The notes beneath the pieces were generated by a model, which ran no database searches, was not told the origin of the DNA, and worked only from the letters and a program-made list of their open reading frames with translations. A stretch of 64,000 bases of DNA, taken from Falsibacillus pallidus (GTDB lineage Bacteria > Bacillota > Bacilli > Bacillales > DSM-25281). Position 1 is the stretch's first letter; every line of letters starts with the position of its first letter. The position numbers and the translations under genes are program-made. Positions 1 to 8,889 of this stretch are shown here, piece after piece. The DNA is taken from contig NZ_QQAY01000011.1 of assembly GCF_003350505.1 (NCBI RefSeq), forward strand, positions 33,046 to 97,045, given 5' to 3'.

Positions 1-632
1 TTGAAGGTGCACAAGGTGTCATGCTCGATATCGACCAAGGGACATATCCATTCGTTACATCCTCCAACCCAGTTGCAGGGGGAGTAACCATCGGATCTGG
101 CGTAGGTCCATCTAAAATCAATCATGTCGTCGGTGTATCCAAAGCTTACACAACACGTGTCGGCGATGGTCCATTTCCTACAGAATTGACAAACGAAATC
201 GGCGACCAAATCCGTGAAGTCGGCCGTGAATACGGTACAACAACAGGACGCCCGCGCCGTGTCGGCTGGTTTGACAGCGTCGTTGTACGCCATGCACGCC
301 GTGTCAGCGGTCTGACAGACTTGTCGCTTAACTCCATCGACGTATTGACTGGCATCGAAACGCTCAAGATCTGCACAGCCTACAAATACGATGGAAAAGT
401 CATCGAGGAATTCCCGGCTAATCTTAACATCCTTGCTAAATGCGAGCCGGTATACGAAGAACTGCCAGGCTGGACAGAAGACATCACAGGATGCAAAACA
501 CTAGGAGAACTCCCGGAAAACGCAAGACACTACCTGGAGCGCGTATCCCAGCTGACAGGCATCCCATTATCCATCTTCTCCGTAGGTCCGGATAGAACAC
601 AGACTAATGTAGTGCAGAGTGTTTGGAGATAG
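1..632 (+). CDS. purA: Adenylosuccinate synthase, C-terminal part
   Basis: This is the 3' part of purA. The reading frame is open from base 3, so the gene starts before the window. The enzyme joins IMP and aspartate using GTP, the first committed step from IMP to AMP. The fragment begins with [17 protein letters not shown], a highly conserved PurA block, followed by TSSNPVAGG, and ends with the family's usual C-terminus ([10 protein letters not shown]). In Bacillus purA lies just before the tRNA and walRK region, as here. The start and upstream regulation lie outside the window. Confidence 0.97.
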   Translation, partial: EGAQGVMLDIDQGTYPFVTSSNPVAGGVTIGSGVGPSKINHVVGVSKAYTTRVGDGPFPTELTNEIGDQIREVGREYGTTTGRPRRVGWFDSVVVRHARRVSGLTDLSLNSIDVLTGIETLKICTAYKYDGKVIEEFPANLNILAKCEPVYEELPGWTEDITGCKTLGELPENARHYLERVSQLTGIPLSIFSVGPDRTQTNVVQSVWR

Positions 633-634
633 AT

Positions 635-800
635 AGAAAAGCGGAAGCGGCTGTTTAGAGGCGCCGAGGTTGGACTGAAGTGCTGCGAGATAAAGGAAAC
701 ACGAAGAGCGCTAGCGATTCGATGTTGACTTATCGTAAGCGTGCTGAGGGAAACCTCCCAGCCTCTAGCCGCTGGAGCTGGATCATGAAAAGCGGAAGCG
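635..800. repeat. GAAAAGCGGAAGCG-type dispersed repeat
   Basis: The stretch starts with GAAAAGCGGAAGCGG at 637 and the same word recurs at 785. The inner flanks are complementary: AGCGGCTGTTTAGAGG near 647 pairs with CCTCTAGCCGCT near 763. Long hairpin-like repeats with this leading word are common in Bacillus genomes, and this one looks degenerate. A 75-codon open frame at 680-907 lies over it and continues through the terminator, so I do not regard it as a gene. Confidence 0.55.
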
Positions 801-848
801 GTTTTCGCAGAGGCTTTAAAAGATCAAAAGACAATTTGAAAAAGCGAA

Positions 849-879
849 TCCCCCAGCCTTCGGACTGGGGGATTTTTAT
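849..879 (+). terminator. Intrinsic terminator
   Basis: A 9-bp stem (ATCCCCCAG at 850-858 with CTGGGGGAT at 867-875) is followed by TTTTT. It probably ends purA transcription, read through the repeat. From 880 to about 1147 I see no gene or other clear signal. Confidence 0.8.
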
Positions 880-1147
880 CTCAAAAAAAGGAAAGTTGAG
901 CGGTTGAAGGGAAAAGGTGCGGGGTGAAACAAAAAAGTTCGTTGGTTATGGCCAAAAGTCGCGGGGTAAATCGGCAAAGTGCGGCGGTCAGGGCCGAAAG
1001 TTCGGAGCAAATTTTGATGTGGTCAAAAATATAGCGCACCAAGGAGCAGATTAGATCTAATTACGAGTCGAATTAGAAGAATTTCGATTACCATAACGGT
1101 GTTCCCATTGATTTCTTATCTTTCATTAAAAAATATTAAGAAAAGTG

Positions 1148-1177
1148 TTGCCTTTTGTCGAATTTCTGTGCTATTAT
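1148..1177 (+). promoter_or_regulatory. Candidate sigma-A promoter for tRNA cluster
   Basis: TTGCCT (1148-1153) and TATTAT (1172-1177) are separated by 18 bp and lie about 55 bp before the first tRNA-like sequence. Both hexamers are close to consensus. This is the only good promoter seen between purA and the tRNAs. Confidence 0.5.
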
Positions 1178-1232
1178 TAGTTTCGTTGCTGCGAGATTAC
1201 AAGATTCTTAAGAAGATTACAGCACTTATTTC

Positions 1233-1258
1233 GAGCCATTAGCTCAGTTGGTAGAGCA
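1233..1258 (+). pseudogene. Truncated tRNA-Lys 5' fragment
   Basis: Bases 1233-1258 match the first 26 nt of the complete tRNA-Lys at 1392 (acceptor strand and D-arm, ending GAGCA). The identity extends upstream through CTTATTTC. The sequence then diverges: there is no anticodon arm, T-arm or 3' acceptor strand. It cannot fold as a tRNA and is a partial duplication. Confidence 0.85.
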
Positions 1259-1391
1259 CGTACGAATAATCTTCCTTGCCTCCACTTCAGCGTACAGATT
1301 GAGCCGCATCTTGAATAAGCTCTCTGAAATCTGGACGTCGTAGATGCCAAGGACTAGAAATCTATCTTTGTTGTAAACAACATCTTATTTC

Positions 1392-1467
1392 GAGCCATTA
1401 GCTCAGTTGGTAGAGCATCTGACTTTTAATCAGAGGGTCGAAGGTTCGAGTCCTTCATGGCTCACCA
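1392..1467 (+). tRNA. tRNA-Lys(TTT)
   Basis: This is a 76-nt cloverleaf with acceptor GAGCCAT/ATGGCTC, D-loop AGCTCAGTTGGTAGAGC, anticodon loop CTTTTAA (anticodon TTT), T-arm with GGTTCGAGTCC, discriminator A and encoded CCA. Confidence 0.97.
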
Positions 1468-1476
1468 TTTTAGATT

Positions 1477-1551
1477 GGCCCATTGGTCAAGCGGTTAAGA
1501 CACCGCCCTTTCACGGCGGTAACACGGGTTCGAATCCCGTATGGGTCACCA
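1477..1551 (+). tRNA. tRNA-Glu(TTC)
   Basis: This is a 75-nt cloverleaf. The acceptor stem GGCCCAT/ATGGGTC has one G-T pair. The anticodon loop CTTTCAC gives anticodon TTC, the T-arm contains GGTTCGAATCC, and CCA is encoded. It lies 9 bp after tRNA-Lys. Confidence 0.96.
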
Positions 1552-1627
1552 TTTGTTTACAAGCAATTATGGAAATTTATTTTGCTTCGTAATTAATGAA
1601 AGTTATTTCACATTCGTGAAAAACTCT

Positions 1628-1704
1628 GGTCTGGTAGTTCAGTTGGTTAGAATGCCTGCCTGTCACGCAGGAGGTCGCGGGTTCGAGTCCCGTCCAGACC
1701 GCCA
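1628..1704 (+). tRNA. tRNA-Asp(GTC)
   Basis: This is a 77-nt cloverleaf with acceptor GGTCTGG/CCAGACC, anticodon loop CTGTCAC (anticodon GTC), T-arm GGTTCGAGTCC, discriminator G and encoded CCA. Confidence 0.97.
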
Positions 1705-1769
1705 TTTTCATTTTAGAAGATGGATGGTAAGTAATAATTACATACCTTATCTAGAATGAAAGGTTTAGG

Positions 1770-1880
1770 ATAGGCAAGAAGTTCAAGGAAGCGATTGAGC
1801 GAAAGCCGGAGCGTGCTATACGCACGTGAGGACTTGAGTGATCGAAGCTGACGAAGAAATTCGCCGCCTAGCGTAAACCG
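1770..1880. repeat. Spacer element between tRNA-Asp and tRNA-Phe
   Basis: The tRNA spacer contains a G/A-rich segment with a small hairpin (CGTGC-TATAC-GCACG near 1812-1826), followed by GACGAAGAAATTCGCCGCC. Similar segments occur between rRNA and tRNA genes in bacilli, as I recall. It may be a processing spacer or a dispersed repeat, and no coding potential is seen. Confidence 0.35.
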
Positions 1881-1889
1881 TAACTACAA

Positions 1890-1962
1890 GGCTCGGTAGC
1901 TCAGTCGGTAGAGCAATGGACTGAAAATCCATGTGTCGGCGGTTCGATTCCGTCCCGAGCCA
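1890..1962 (+). tRNA. tRNA-Phe(GAA)
   Basis: The cloverleaf has acceptor GGCTCGG/CCGAGCC, anticodon loop CTGAAAA (anticodon GAA) and discriminator A at 1962. Unlike the other three tRNAs, the 3' CCA is not encoded (TCA follows), so the CCA end must be added enzymatically. Confidence 0.95.
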
Positions 1963-1967
1963 TCACT

Positions 1968-2007
1968 AAAAAGCACTGCGATGACATGACTCTCGCAGTG
2001 CTTTTTT
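1968..2007 (+). terminator. Terminator of tRNA operon
   Basis: AAAAAGCACTGCGA and TCGCAGTGC flank a 13-nt loop and are followed by TTTTTT. The stem is strong and ends the tRNA cluster. Confidence 0.9.
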
Positions 2008-2022
2008 ATTTTTGTTCTGTTT

Positions 2023-2039
2023 TGTAACACAACTGTAAC
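2023..2039 (+). promoter_or_regulatory. Consensus WalR-binding box
   Basis: Two direct repeats TGTAAC (2023-2028 and 2034-2039) are separated by 5 bp. This matches the published WalR/YycF consensus TGTWAH-N5-TGTWAH. The box lies 329 bp before the M23 peptidase start, and TATAAA at 2072 could be the -10 of a promoter it activates. The rest of 2040-2367 is a long leader. A weaker promoter (TTGACT at 2237, TAAATG at 2259) is also possible. Confidence 0.65.
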
Positions 2040-2367
2040 ATTAAGAGAAAAATACCGGGTATTATTTCCTCTATAAAATCTTATTTTAGATTTTCATTTG
2101 CTAGGCATAAAATCCTACCTAAGTCCCGTTAGAATAGGCTTTTTACGCTATCAGCGCAAACGTTTTCATAGGGATTAAATGTCACAAAATGTAATTTATT
2201 ATACATTTATGTTACATTACAGCGACGTTAGCCCTATTGACTTGCGTTTATGGTAAAGTAAATGAGTGTCAAATTGTAAGAATATTTGCTTTTAGGCAGA
2301 AAGTACCAATCGTGTTAGATAACATCGTTTTTTGGTCGGTCGCCTTTGCGTTTAGGAGGAAAAGAAA

Positions 2368-3840
2368 ATGAATTGGAGACAGAAATTGTCTAACGTATCA
2401 TCCAATTTTCCAAAACTGAATATAAATGTTTCTACTAATCTTATAAAAAAGACAGCAGTTGCTGCTCTTGTTCTATCCGCTTTTTCATTCCACTCTGTAT
2501 CAGCGAATGATTCAAAGTCAGGATTGAACAAAGTTTACCACGTCTATATTAAAGATCAATATATGGGCACAGTCACAGATCCAGCTGTCATTCAAAAAGT
2601 CATTGATGAAAAGACAGCAGCCAGCAGCGATGCATATTCCGGATTCCATGTGGAAGTCGGGAAGAATTTGAAATACATACCTGAACAAGTGTTTCAAACA
2701 GATGCGGACAATGATGAAACGGCTAAGAAAGTAGAAGAGCAAGTTTCAGTTCTTGCCGATGCCGTGGCAATTACAGTCGATGGAAAGCCAGTTGTCTACT
2801 TAAAAGACAAAGACTCAGCTGATCAAGTGTTAAAGCAGTTGAAACTTTCCTATGCTACCCAAAAAGAGCTTGATGCATTAGACGCTCAGAAATCTTCTTC
2901 CACTTCTTTACCACGATTGAAGGAAGATGAAACTAGATTAGTAGATGTTTCCCTCAAAGAAAGTTTAAACGAAGAAAAAGGGTCAGTAGAACCTGGTAAG
3001 ATTCTTGAGCCTGAGCAGGCAGCGAAGTATCTGCAAAAAGGTACACTTGAAGAGAAGAAATATCAAGTACAGGAAGGCGATGTCCTTGGCGCTATTGCTT
3101 CTAAGCATGACCTTTCCACTGCAGAGCTGATTAAGCTCAACCCGGGACTCAAAGAAGATTCCGTTTTAAAGATCGGCAGCGACATCAATGTAACAGCCTA
3201 CGAACCTCTTATTCATGTCATCATGAAGAGGGAAGTATATAAAGTCGAGCCTGTTCCTTATGAAAAGAAGGTCGTTGAAGACAGCTCGATGTATAAAGGC
3301 GAAACAAAGGTAGTCCAAGAAGGCAAAGAAGGCAAAAGCGCCACTACCTATGTCATCTCTGAACAAAACGGGGAACGTGTCTTAAAAGAAGTGAAAGATC
3401 AAAAAGTATTGAGTGAACCGGTCAACTACATCGTCAAAAAAGGTACAAAAGTGGTGCCATCCAGAGGAACTGGCCACTTTGTATGGCCGGCAGTCGGCGG
3501 ATATGTCTCCAGTGAGATGGGGTACCGCTGGGGCAAGATGCACAAAGGACTTGATATTGCTCGTCCTTCTGACCGCACAATTAAGGCAGCAGACAATGGT
3601 GTCGTTGTCACAGCTGGCTACAGCGATGATGGATACGGAAATAAAGTGGTAATTGACCATAAAAACGGCTACCAAACGTTATATGCTCACATGAGCTCCG
3701 TTTCTGTCCATGTTGGCCAAACTGTTACTGCAGGATCAAAAATTGGGGTTATGGGTGAAACCGGGGAAGCAACAGGAGTGCATCTTCATTTTGAAGTACG
3801 CTACCACGGCAAGCTGGTCAACCCACGCACAAAACTATAA
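2368..3840 (+). CDS. Secreted LysM-G5-M23 metallopeptidase
   Basis: The product is a likely peptidoglycan endopeptidase acting at the cell surface. The 490-residue protein has a basic N-terminus and a hydrophobic export segment (about 29-46). Next comes a long variable region, a LysM domain (about 230-275, starting YQVQEGDVLGAIA) and a G5-like domain (about 283-357). The C-terminal M23 domain (about 372-490) has zinc-ligand motifs HKGLD (H392, D396) and HLHFE (H472, H474). AGGAGG lies 7 nt before the ATG. The consensus WalR box upstream and the adjacent walRK operon suggest it is a WalRK-regulated wall hydrolase. Which peptide bond it cuts cannot be read from sequence. Confidence 0.9.
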   Translation: MNWRQKLSNVSSNFPKLNINVSTNLIKKTAVAALVLSAFSFHSVSANDSKSGLNKVYHVYIKDQYMGTVTDPAVIQKVIDEKTAASSDAYSGFHVEVGKNLKYIPEQVFQTDADNDETAKKVEEQVSVLADAVAITVDGKPVVYLKDKDSADQVLKQLKLSYATQKELDALDAQKSSSTSLPRLKEDETRLVDVSLKESLNEEKGSVEPGKILEPEQAAKYLQKGTLEEKKYQVQEGDVLGAIASKHDLSTAELIKLNPGLKEDSVLKIGSDINVTAYEPLIHVIMKREVYKVEPVPYEKKVVEDSSMYKGETKVVQEGKEGKSATTYVISEQNGERVLKEVKDQKVLSEPVNYIVKKGTKVVPSRGTGHFVWPAVGGYVSSEMGYRWGKMHKGLDIARPSDRTIKAADNGVVVTAGYSDDGYGNKVVIDHKNGYQTLYAHMSSVSVHVGQTVTAGSKIGVMGETGEATGVHLHFEVRYHGKLVNPRTKL

Positions 3841-3857
3841 AGATGATATTAAATACT

Positions 3858-3892
3858 ATGCCTCTAGCCAGTGATTGACTAGAGGCATTTTA
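3858..3892 (+). terminator. Intrinsic terminator
   Basis: A 10-bp perfect stem (ATGCCTCTAG at 3858-3867 with CTAGAGGCAT at 3879-3888) is followed by TTTTACTATTT. It ends the M23 peptidase transcript. Confidence 0.85.
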
Positions 3893-4044
3893 CTATTTAC
3901 GCCCCCTTGGTTCGACAGGATCCGACGAAATTATTTCCCGAGAAAAGTTGGTGCTTTTTAGGTGAAAAGATGAATTCGTGGACAGAACGTGATAAATTAA
4001 GGGTAGTATGTTATGTAATAGTAAGCTCTAATGACTTATTACAA

Positions 4045-4215
4045 GGCTCTTTTCTTAAATTTTGTTGCTTTTGAAATTAAATTAGGATAGTTTGTACAAT
4101 CATAATAGTTTATTTGCTAGAAAAGAGCCTGGATACTCTATTGCAACGCGCCAAACAGCTAATTTCGCGTTAAAATCGGCATAAAGATTTTAACAACATT
4201 GTTTATGAAAACAGC
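4045..4215. mobile_element. 170-bp MITE-like repeat, copy 1
   Basis: The element begins GGCTCTTTTCT and ends GAAAACAGC, so the ends form an imperfect inverted repeat (GGCTSTTTTC). It is flanked by TTATTACAA on both sides (4036-4044 and 4216-4224), which looks like a target-site duplication. A second, about 75% similar copy of the same length lies at 47985-48155. Shared blocks include TTGTTGCTTTT, AAAAGAG.CTGGAT, CAACGCGCCA.ACAGCTA and GTTAAAATCGGCA. No open frame is present, so it would have to be moved in trans. The 3' flank runs directly into the walR ribosome binding site. Confidence 0.7.
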
Positions 4216-4239
4216 TTATTACAAAGGAGAACAAACCTT

Positions 4240-4950
4240 ATGGAAAAGAAAATACTTGTTGTAGACGATGAAAAACCAATTGCAGATATTTTACAGTTCA
4301 ATTTGAAGAAAGAAGGATATGAAGTTTGGTGCGCCCATGACGGAGATGAAGCGATCCGCATGGCAGAAGAATTCAAGCCTGATTTGATCCTTCTCGATAT
4401 AATGCTGCCAAACCGCGACGGTATGGAAGTTTGCCGTGAAGTCAGAAAGAAATATGAAATGCCAATCATTATGCTGACAGCGAAAGATTCAGAGATCGAC
4501 AAGGTCCTTGGATTGGAGCTTGGCGCAGATGATTATGTGACAAAGCCATTCAGCACGCGCGAGTTGATTGCAAGGGTGAAAGCGAACCTTCGCCGTCATC
4601 AGCATATTGCCAACCAGACGAATGAAGAAGATGAAAACAACGAAATCGCTGTCGGTTCATTGATCATCCATCCGGATGCCTATGTGGTTTCCAAGCGTGG
4701 AGAGACAATCGAATTGACGCACCGCGAGTTTGAACTGCTTCATTACTTGGCGAAGCATATCGGCCAGGTCATGACCAGGGAGCACTTGCTCCAGACAGTA
4801 TGGGGCTATGATTATTACGGAGATGTGCGGACTGTTGACGTAACCGTACGCCGATTGCGGGAGAAAATTGAAGACAACCCTAGTCATCCAACATGGATCG
4901 TGACACGAAGAGGAGTCGGTTATTACCTTCGCAATCCAGAACAGGAGTAA
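4240..4950 (+). CDS. walR: Response regulator WalR
   Basis: WalR (YycF) is the essential OmpR-family regulator of cell-wall metabolism in Firmicutes. The 236-residue protein has a receiver domain (DD at 9-10, phospho-acceptor D53 in LLDIMLP, K in VTKPFS) and a C-terminal winged helix with [10 protein letters not shown] and [20 protein letters not shown] lies 11 nt upstream, and walK starts 3 bp after the stop. The promoter presumably lies upstream of the MITE-like repeat at 4045-4215, in 3893-4044, so the repeat would be in the untranslated leader. I could not fix one promoter there. Confidence 0.98.
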   Translation: MEKKILVVDDEKPIADILQFNLKKEGYEVWCAHDGDEAIRMAEEFKPDLILLDIMLPNRDGMEVCREVRKKYEMPIIMLTAKDSEIDKVLGLELGADDYVTKPFSTRELIARVKANLRRHQHIANQTNEEDENNEIAVGSLIIHPDAYVVSKRGETIELTHREFELLHYLAKHIGQVMTREHLLQTVWGYDYYGDVRTVDVTVRRLREKIEDNPSHPTWIVTRRGVGYYLRNPEQE

Positions 4951-4953
4951 TAG

Positions 4954-6777
4954 ATGAAAAAGGTAGGCTTTTTTCGTTCCATCCACCTGAAATTTGTTTT
5001 GATCTACATGCTATTGATTTTGATTACGATGCAGATCATTGGGGTCTATTTTGTGAATAGGCTCGAATCCAATCTCATCGACAACTTTAAGAAGTCCCTT
5101 TACGAGCGGGTGGACTTGCTTGAGTATTTAGCCCGCGAAGAAATCATTAAAGTGCGGCAGGATGAAGACCCGACGGAAAAAGAGGCAATTCGAAAGGTCC
5201 TGCAGGATTTCGTAGCTTCCGATATTGAGGAAGTTCGGATCATCGATAATAAAAGAGAGATCATCGGGACCTCTGATCAAAATAATCAGGGGATCGTCGG
5301 CCAGCGAACTACAGAGGGGTCCGTTAAGCGGGTCCTTGTCATCGGGACGGAAGAAAACCATCAATACATTGATAATACTACTGGACACAGAATATGGATT
5401 CTGACATCCCCCATTAAGAATAATGGTGAAGTGGTCGGGGCGATCTATTTAATAGCAAAAATTGATACTGTCTACGAACAGATGAACGAAATCAACAGCA
5501 TCTTTACAACCGGTACAGCGATTGCGCTGGCCATTACAGCTGTTCTTGGGGTCCTTCTCGCTCAGACGATCACCAGGCCGATTTCCGATATGCGAAAACA
5601 GGCATTGGCCATGGCCAAAGGGAACTTCTCGAGGAAAGTTAAAGTCTACGGCTATGATGAAATTGGGCAGTTGGCCCTTACATTCAACAATTTAACGAAG
5701 AAGCTCCAGGAAGCACAGGCCATGACAGAAGGGGAAAGACGCAAGCTTTCTTCCGTGCTTTCCTATATGACAGATGGAGTCATCGCCACAGACCGAAAAG
5801 GAAGGGTCATTCTCATCAATGAACCTGCTTCGAAACTTTTGGATGTTTCACGTGAAACAGTCTTGGCGCAGCCGATCGTTTCTGTCCTTGGTCTGGAAGA
5901 AGAGTATACGTTTGATGACCTTCTCGTGGAACAAAATTCAGTTATTCTCGATTATAGTACAATGGATACCCATTATATTTTACGGGCCAACTTCTCTGTT
6001 ATCCAAAAAGAAACTGGATTTGTGAACGGATTGATTACTGTCCTGCACGATATAACCGAACAGGAAAAAATTGATATGGAGAGACGGGAATTCGTTGCGA
6101 ACGTTTCTCACGAGCTTCGAACACCTTTGACTACCATGCGGAGCTACCTGGAAGCATTAGCCGAAGGAGCTTGGCAGGATGAAGGCATCGCCCCTCAGTT
6201 CCTGCATGTGACACAGAATGAAACGGAGCGGATGATCCGCCTCGTTAATGATTTGCTGCAGCTTTCCAGATTGGACAGCAAAGATTACCTACTCAACAAG
6301 GATTGGGTCAATTTCATCGAGTTTTTCAATCGCATTATTGACCGCTTTGAAATGACGATCAATCAAAACATCACATTTACGAGAAATTTCTTCAGTGATG
6401 ATGTGTATGTCGATATTGATACAGATAAGCTGACGCAGGTGCTGGATAATATCATTTCAAATGCACTGAAATATTCTCCTCAAGGCAGAAAAGTGACTTT
6501 CTCTGTTGTGGAAAAAGAGCCTTTCATTGAGGTTAGTGTTTCAGATGAAGGAATGGGCATCCCTAAGGATCAGCTCGATAAGATTTTTGACCGCTTCTAC
6601 CGCGTCGATAAGGCAAGGACTAGACAGATGGGCGGGACAGGCCTGGGTCTCGCGATTGCGAAAGAAATGATAGAAGCACACAACGGAAAAATATGGGCCA
6701 CCAGTGTGGAGGGGAAAGGAACGACGATTCATTTTACTCTTCCATATGACCCATCGCTAGAGGATGATTGGTCATGA
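4954..6777 (+). CDS. walK: Sensor histidine kinase WalK
   Basis: WalK (YycG) is the membrane kinase that phosphorylates WalR. The 607 residues show a first membrane helix (about 10-32), an extracytoplasmic PAS-like domain and a second helix (about 182-204). Then come a HAMP domain, a cytoplasmic PAS domain, HisKA with VSHELRTPL (H386) and HATPase_c with DEGMGIP and GGTGLGLAI. The gene is translationally linked to walR (3-bp gap) and overlaps walH by 10 nt. Confidence 0.97.
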   Translation: MKKVGFFRSIHLKFVLIYMLLILITMQIIGVYFVNRLESNLIDNFKKSLYERVDLLEYLAREEIIKVRQDEDPTEKEAIRKVLQDFVASDIEEVRIIDNKREIIGTSDQNNQGIVGQRTTEGSVKRVLVIGTEENHQYIDNTTGHRIWILTSPIKNNGEVVGAIYLIAKIDTVYEQMNEINSIFTTGTAIALAITAVLGVLLAQTITRPISDMRKQALAMAKGNFSRKVKVYGYDEIGQLALTFNNLTKKLQEAQAMTEGERRKLSSVLSYMTDGVIATDRKGRVILINEPASKLLDVSRETVLAQPIVSVLGLEEEYTFDDLLVEQNSVILDYSTMDTHYILRANFSVIQKETGFVNGLITVLHDITEQEKIDMERREFVANVSHELRTPLTTMRSYLEALAEGAWQDEGIAPQFLHVTQNETERMIRLVNDLLQLSRLDSKDYLLNKDWVNFIEFFNRIIDRFEMTINQNITFTRNFFSDDVYVDIDTDKLTQVLDNIISNALKYSPQGRKVTFSVVEKEPFIEVSVSDEGMGIPKDQLDKIFDRFYRVDKARTRQMGGTGLGLAIAKEMIEAHNGKIWATSVEGKGTTIHFTLPYDPSLEDDWS

Positions 6778-8102
6778 GATATGAAACCATTAAATCAATA
6801 TTGCTAACGGTCCTTGTCATTACGAGCATTGTCCTTACATGGAATCTCTGGACTTATCAACCGGAGCTTGAGGTGGCAAATCCGGATAACCTATTCCGTG
6901 AAGTCACGATCAGCGACAAGAAAGAAACTTCCAGTTTGATTAAGCCTTCCAAGATCTTTTTCCACCAAAATGATGCCCATTATGGGACTTTCAATGGTGT
7001 TGAAGTGAGTCGGGTTGTCGAAGAAATGAAGAAATGGACATTTTATGATTTTCGCAACATCACCAGCTCTGTTACGAGGGCGGAACTGCTTGATATTCAG
7101 CATTCAAACGGCAAGGTTCAGATCCTTTTTCCAGATGAGGTGCCCATTACCCTTTATAAAGGCGCTCTGAAGTTTGAAGAGGCGAAAATTCCTTCTGTCA
7201 CTTTCAATGAAATCGTTATTAATTTGAGCAATATTCAAAAGGAATCAGTGGTTTATTTTATCAGCAATGAGCCTAACAGCTACAAGGTGTATGAATGCAA
7301 TATCCGAGCGAATTACTTAACGAATTTCCAAAACACGTTTGCCCACGCGGCACCGGATAAATATACTTCTTATTTCCCATATGATATCAATGATCATCAA
7401 ACGATTTACTTGCCGAAGACACGGATTGATCTAACGATGCTTCGATACTACATGACTGAAATTGATGTGAATAAATTTAAAAATGCCTTGTTCAGCGATC
7501 CGAGCGATGTCCGGAAGTCGCAGCTGGCCAATCTTGAGGAATTTACGGATGGGTCGAGCTTGATGAGGGTGAATAAACTAACGAACTATTTTTCTTATAT
7601 CAATCCCGCAGAAGAAAGCAATCTGACAGACAGCCCTCATGAATTAATACAGAAGAGCATTGATTTTATCAATGGACATGCAGGATGGACGGATCAATAC
7701 CATTATTTCAGCCTGAATTCTGATACAAGCATGGTTTCTTTCCTTCTTTATAAGAATGGATTGCCGGTGTTTAATGATGATGGCATGTCTGAGATTACCG
7801 AATATTGGGGTAAGGACGAAATCTATAAATATATGCGTCCGTATTTCACCTTGGATGTTTCATTGCCTTGGGCGCTGAAGGTGACACTTCCAAATGGATA
7901 TGAGGTACTGGATTATCTCGAGAATCATCCTGATATCAAACCGAAGCTGCTTCAAGATTTCACAATCGGCTACAAACTATCAAGGGATCCGCAGAATCCG
8001 CAGACGGTCGTCTTAGAACCATCCTGGTATTACATGGACAGCGGCAGCTGGATTCGCTTATCAATTAATGATGCAGGAGGAACGAGCGGTGGATTGGAAT
8101 AA
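6768..8102 (+). CDS. walH: WalK-associated regulator WalH
   Basis: WalH (YycH) is a membrane-anchored extracytoplasmic protein that, with WalI, restrains WalK in B. subtilis. The 444-residue product has one N-terminal membrane helix (about 7-27) and a large exported portion without catalytic motifs, the usual size and layout of YycH. The frame opens inside the walK 3' end (GTCATG), and the stop overlaps the walI start. Confidence 0.93.
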   Translation: MVMRYETIKSILLTVLVITSIVLTWNLWTYQPELEVANPDNLFREVTISDKKETSSLIKPSKIFFHQNDAHYGTFNGVEVSRVVEEMKKWTFYDFRNITSSVTRAELLDIQHSNGKVQILFPDEVPITLYKGALKFEEAKIPSVTFNEIVINLSNIQKESVVYFISNEPNSYKVYECNIRANYLTNFQNTFAHAAPDKYTSYFPYDINDHQTIYLPKTRIDLTMLRYYMTEIDVNKFKNALFSDPSDVRKSQLANLEEFTDGSSLMRVNKLTNYFSYINPAEESNLTDSPHELIQKSIDFINGHAGWTDQYHYFSLNSDTSMVSFLLYKNGLPVFNDDGMSEITEYWGKDEIYKYMRPYFTLDVSLPWALKVTLPNGYEVLDYLENHPDIKPKLLQDFTIGYKLSRDPQNPQTVVLEPSWYYMDSGSWIRLSINDAGGTSGGLE

Positions 8103-8883
8103 AACGAAAACGATCTTCATCATAGTCTTTTTGATCCTCGACGTGTTCCTTCTGTCTCAATTGGTGAAGAAAAACACAACGAGCCAGTATCTCCCGAAGA
8201 AGGATGCTTCCATTGAGGAGCAGCTGAAGGAAGCTGGCATCACCTATGAATCGCTGCCACAGGATAAGGAGAAAGAAAAACATTACCTGTTGAGTGTGAA
8301 GACGAAGAAGTTTTCCAAAGAGGAACTCGATGAGCTTGAAGGACAGGATGCCATAATCGTCAATGATACTAAAATCTCTTCTACATTGGATGAACCTTAT
8401 AAATTAGGCACGGACTTTGACCCTGAAGTCCTTGATACATTTGTTAAGGACAACATCATTGGGGGAGAAAAATATCAGTTTTGGCGTTATAATAAAGAGA
8501 GTAAAAAAATAACGTATGCGCAGAAGTTTAAAGATAAGGTGATTTTCGAGAACGTGAATGGAGAACTGACCTTTTATCTGAACGACAAGAATGAAGTAGT
8601 TTCCTATGAACAGACTATGCTTGATTCTATCGATGAATACAATAAAGAACAGATTATTTCATCCATTCAAGCCGTCGGGACTTTATTCAATAGAGGGATG
8701 CTGCGGCTCGACAGCAACATCACGAATGTGGAGCTTGGGTATTATACACTCGTTCAGACCCCGGAATCGCAAGTATTGACGCCTACTTGGCATGTGGTCG
8801 TCAATCAGGGGGATAAAAAGGACAACCTATTTGTCAACGCCTTTGAAGGTTCAGTCATCACGATAAATAAAAAATTGGAGTGA
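8089..8883 (+). CDS. walI: WalK-associated regulator WalI
   Basis: WalI (YycI) is the partner of WalH in control of WalK. I choose the GTG at 8089, giving MDWNKTKTIFIIVFLILD, because AGGAGG lies 8 nt before it and this is the typical YycI N-terminus. An in-frame ATG at 8068 precedes the ribosome binding site. The protein has 264 residues, with a membrane helix at about 7-25 followed by the exported domain. It overlaps walH by 14 nt. Confidence 0.92.
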   Translation: MDWNKTKTIFIIVFLILDVFLLSQLVKKNTTSQYLPKKDASIEEQLKEAGITYESLPQDKEKEKHYLLSVKTKKFSKEELDELEGQDAIIVNDTKISSTLDEPYKLGTDFDPEVLDTFVKDNIIGGEKYQFWRYNKESKKITYAQKFKDKVIFENVNGELTFYLNDKNEVVSYEQTMLDSIDEYNKEQIISSIQAVGTLFNRGMLRLDSNITNVELGYYTLVQTPESQVLTPTWHVVVNQGDKKDNLFVNAFEGSVITINKKLE

Positions 8884-8889
8884 ACGGGT

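Noticed and set aside
680..907. 75-codon open frame as a gene
   Set aside because: It overlays a dispersed repeat and runs through a strong terminator, and it lacks a ribosome binding site.
1541..1759. Open frames across the tRNA genes
   Set aside because: They translate tRNA sequences (for example tRNA-Asp) and are artefacts.
2040..2367. c-di-AMP (ydaO-type) riboswitch before the M23 peptidase
   Set aside because: Such riboswitches often precede wall hydrolases, but I could not find the conserved aptamer blocks in this leader.
3413..3652. Open frames inside the M23 gene on both strands
   Set aside because: They are shadows of a strong coding region and have no ribosome binding sites or family resemblance.
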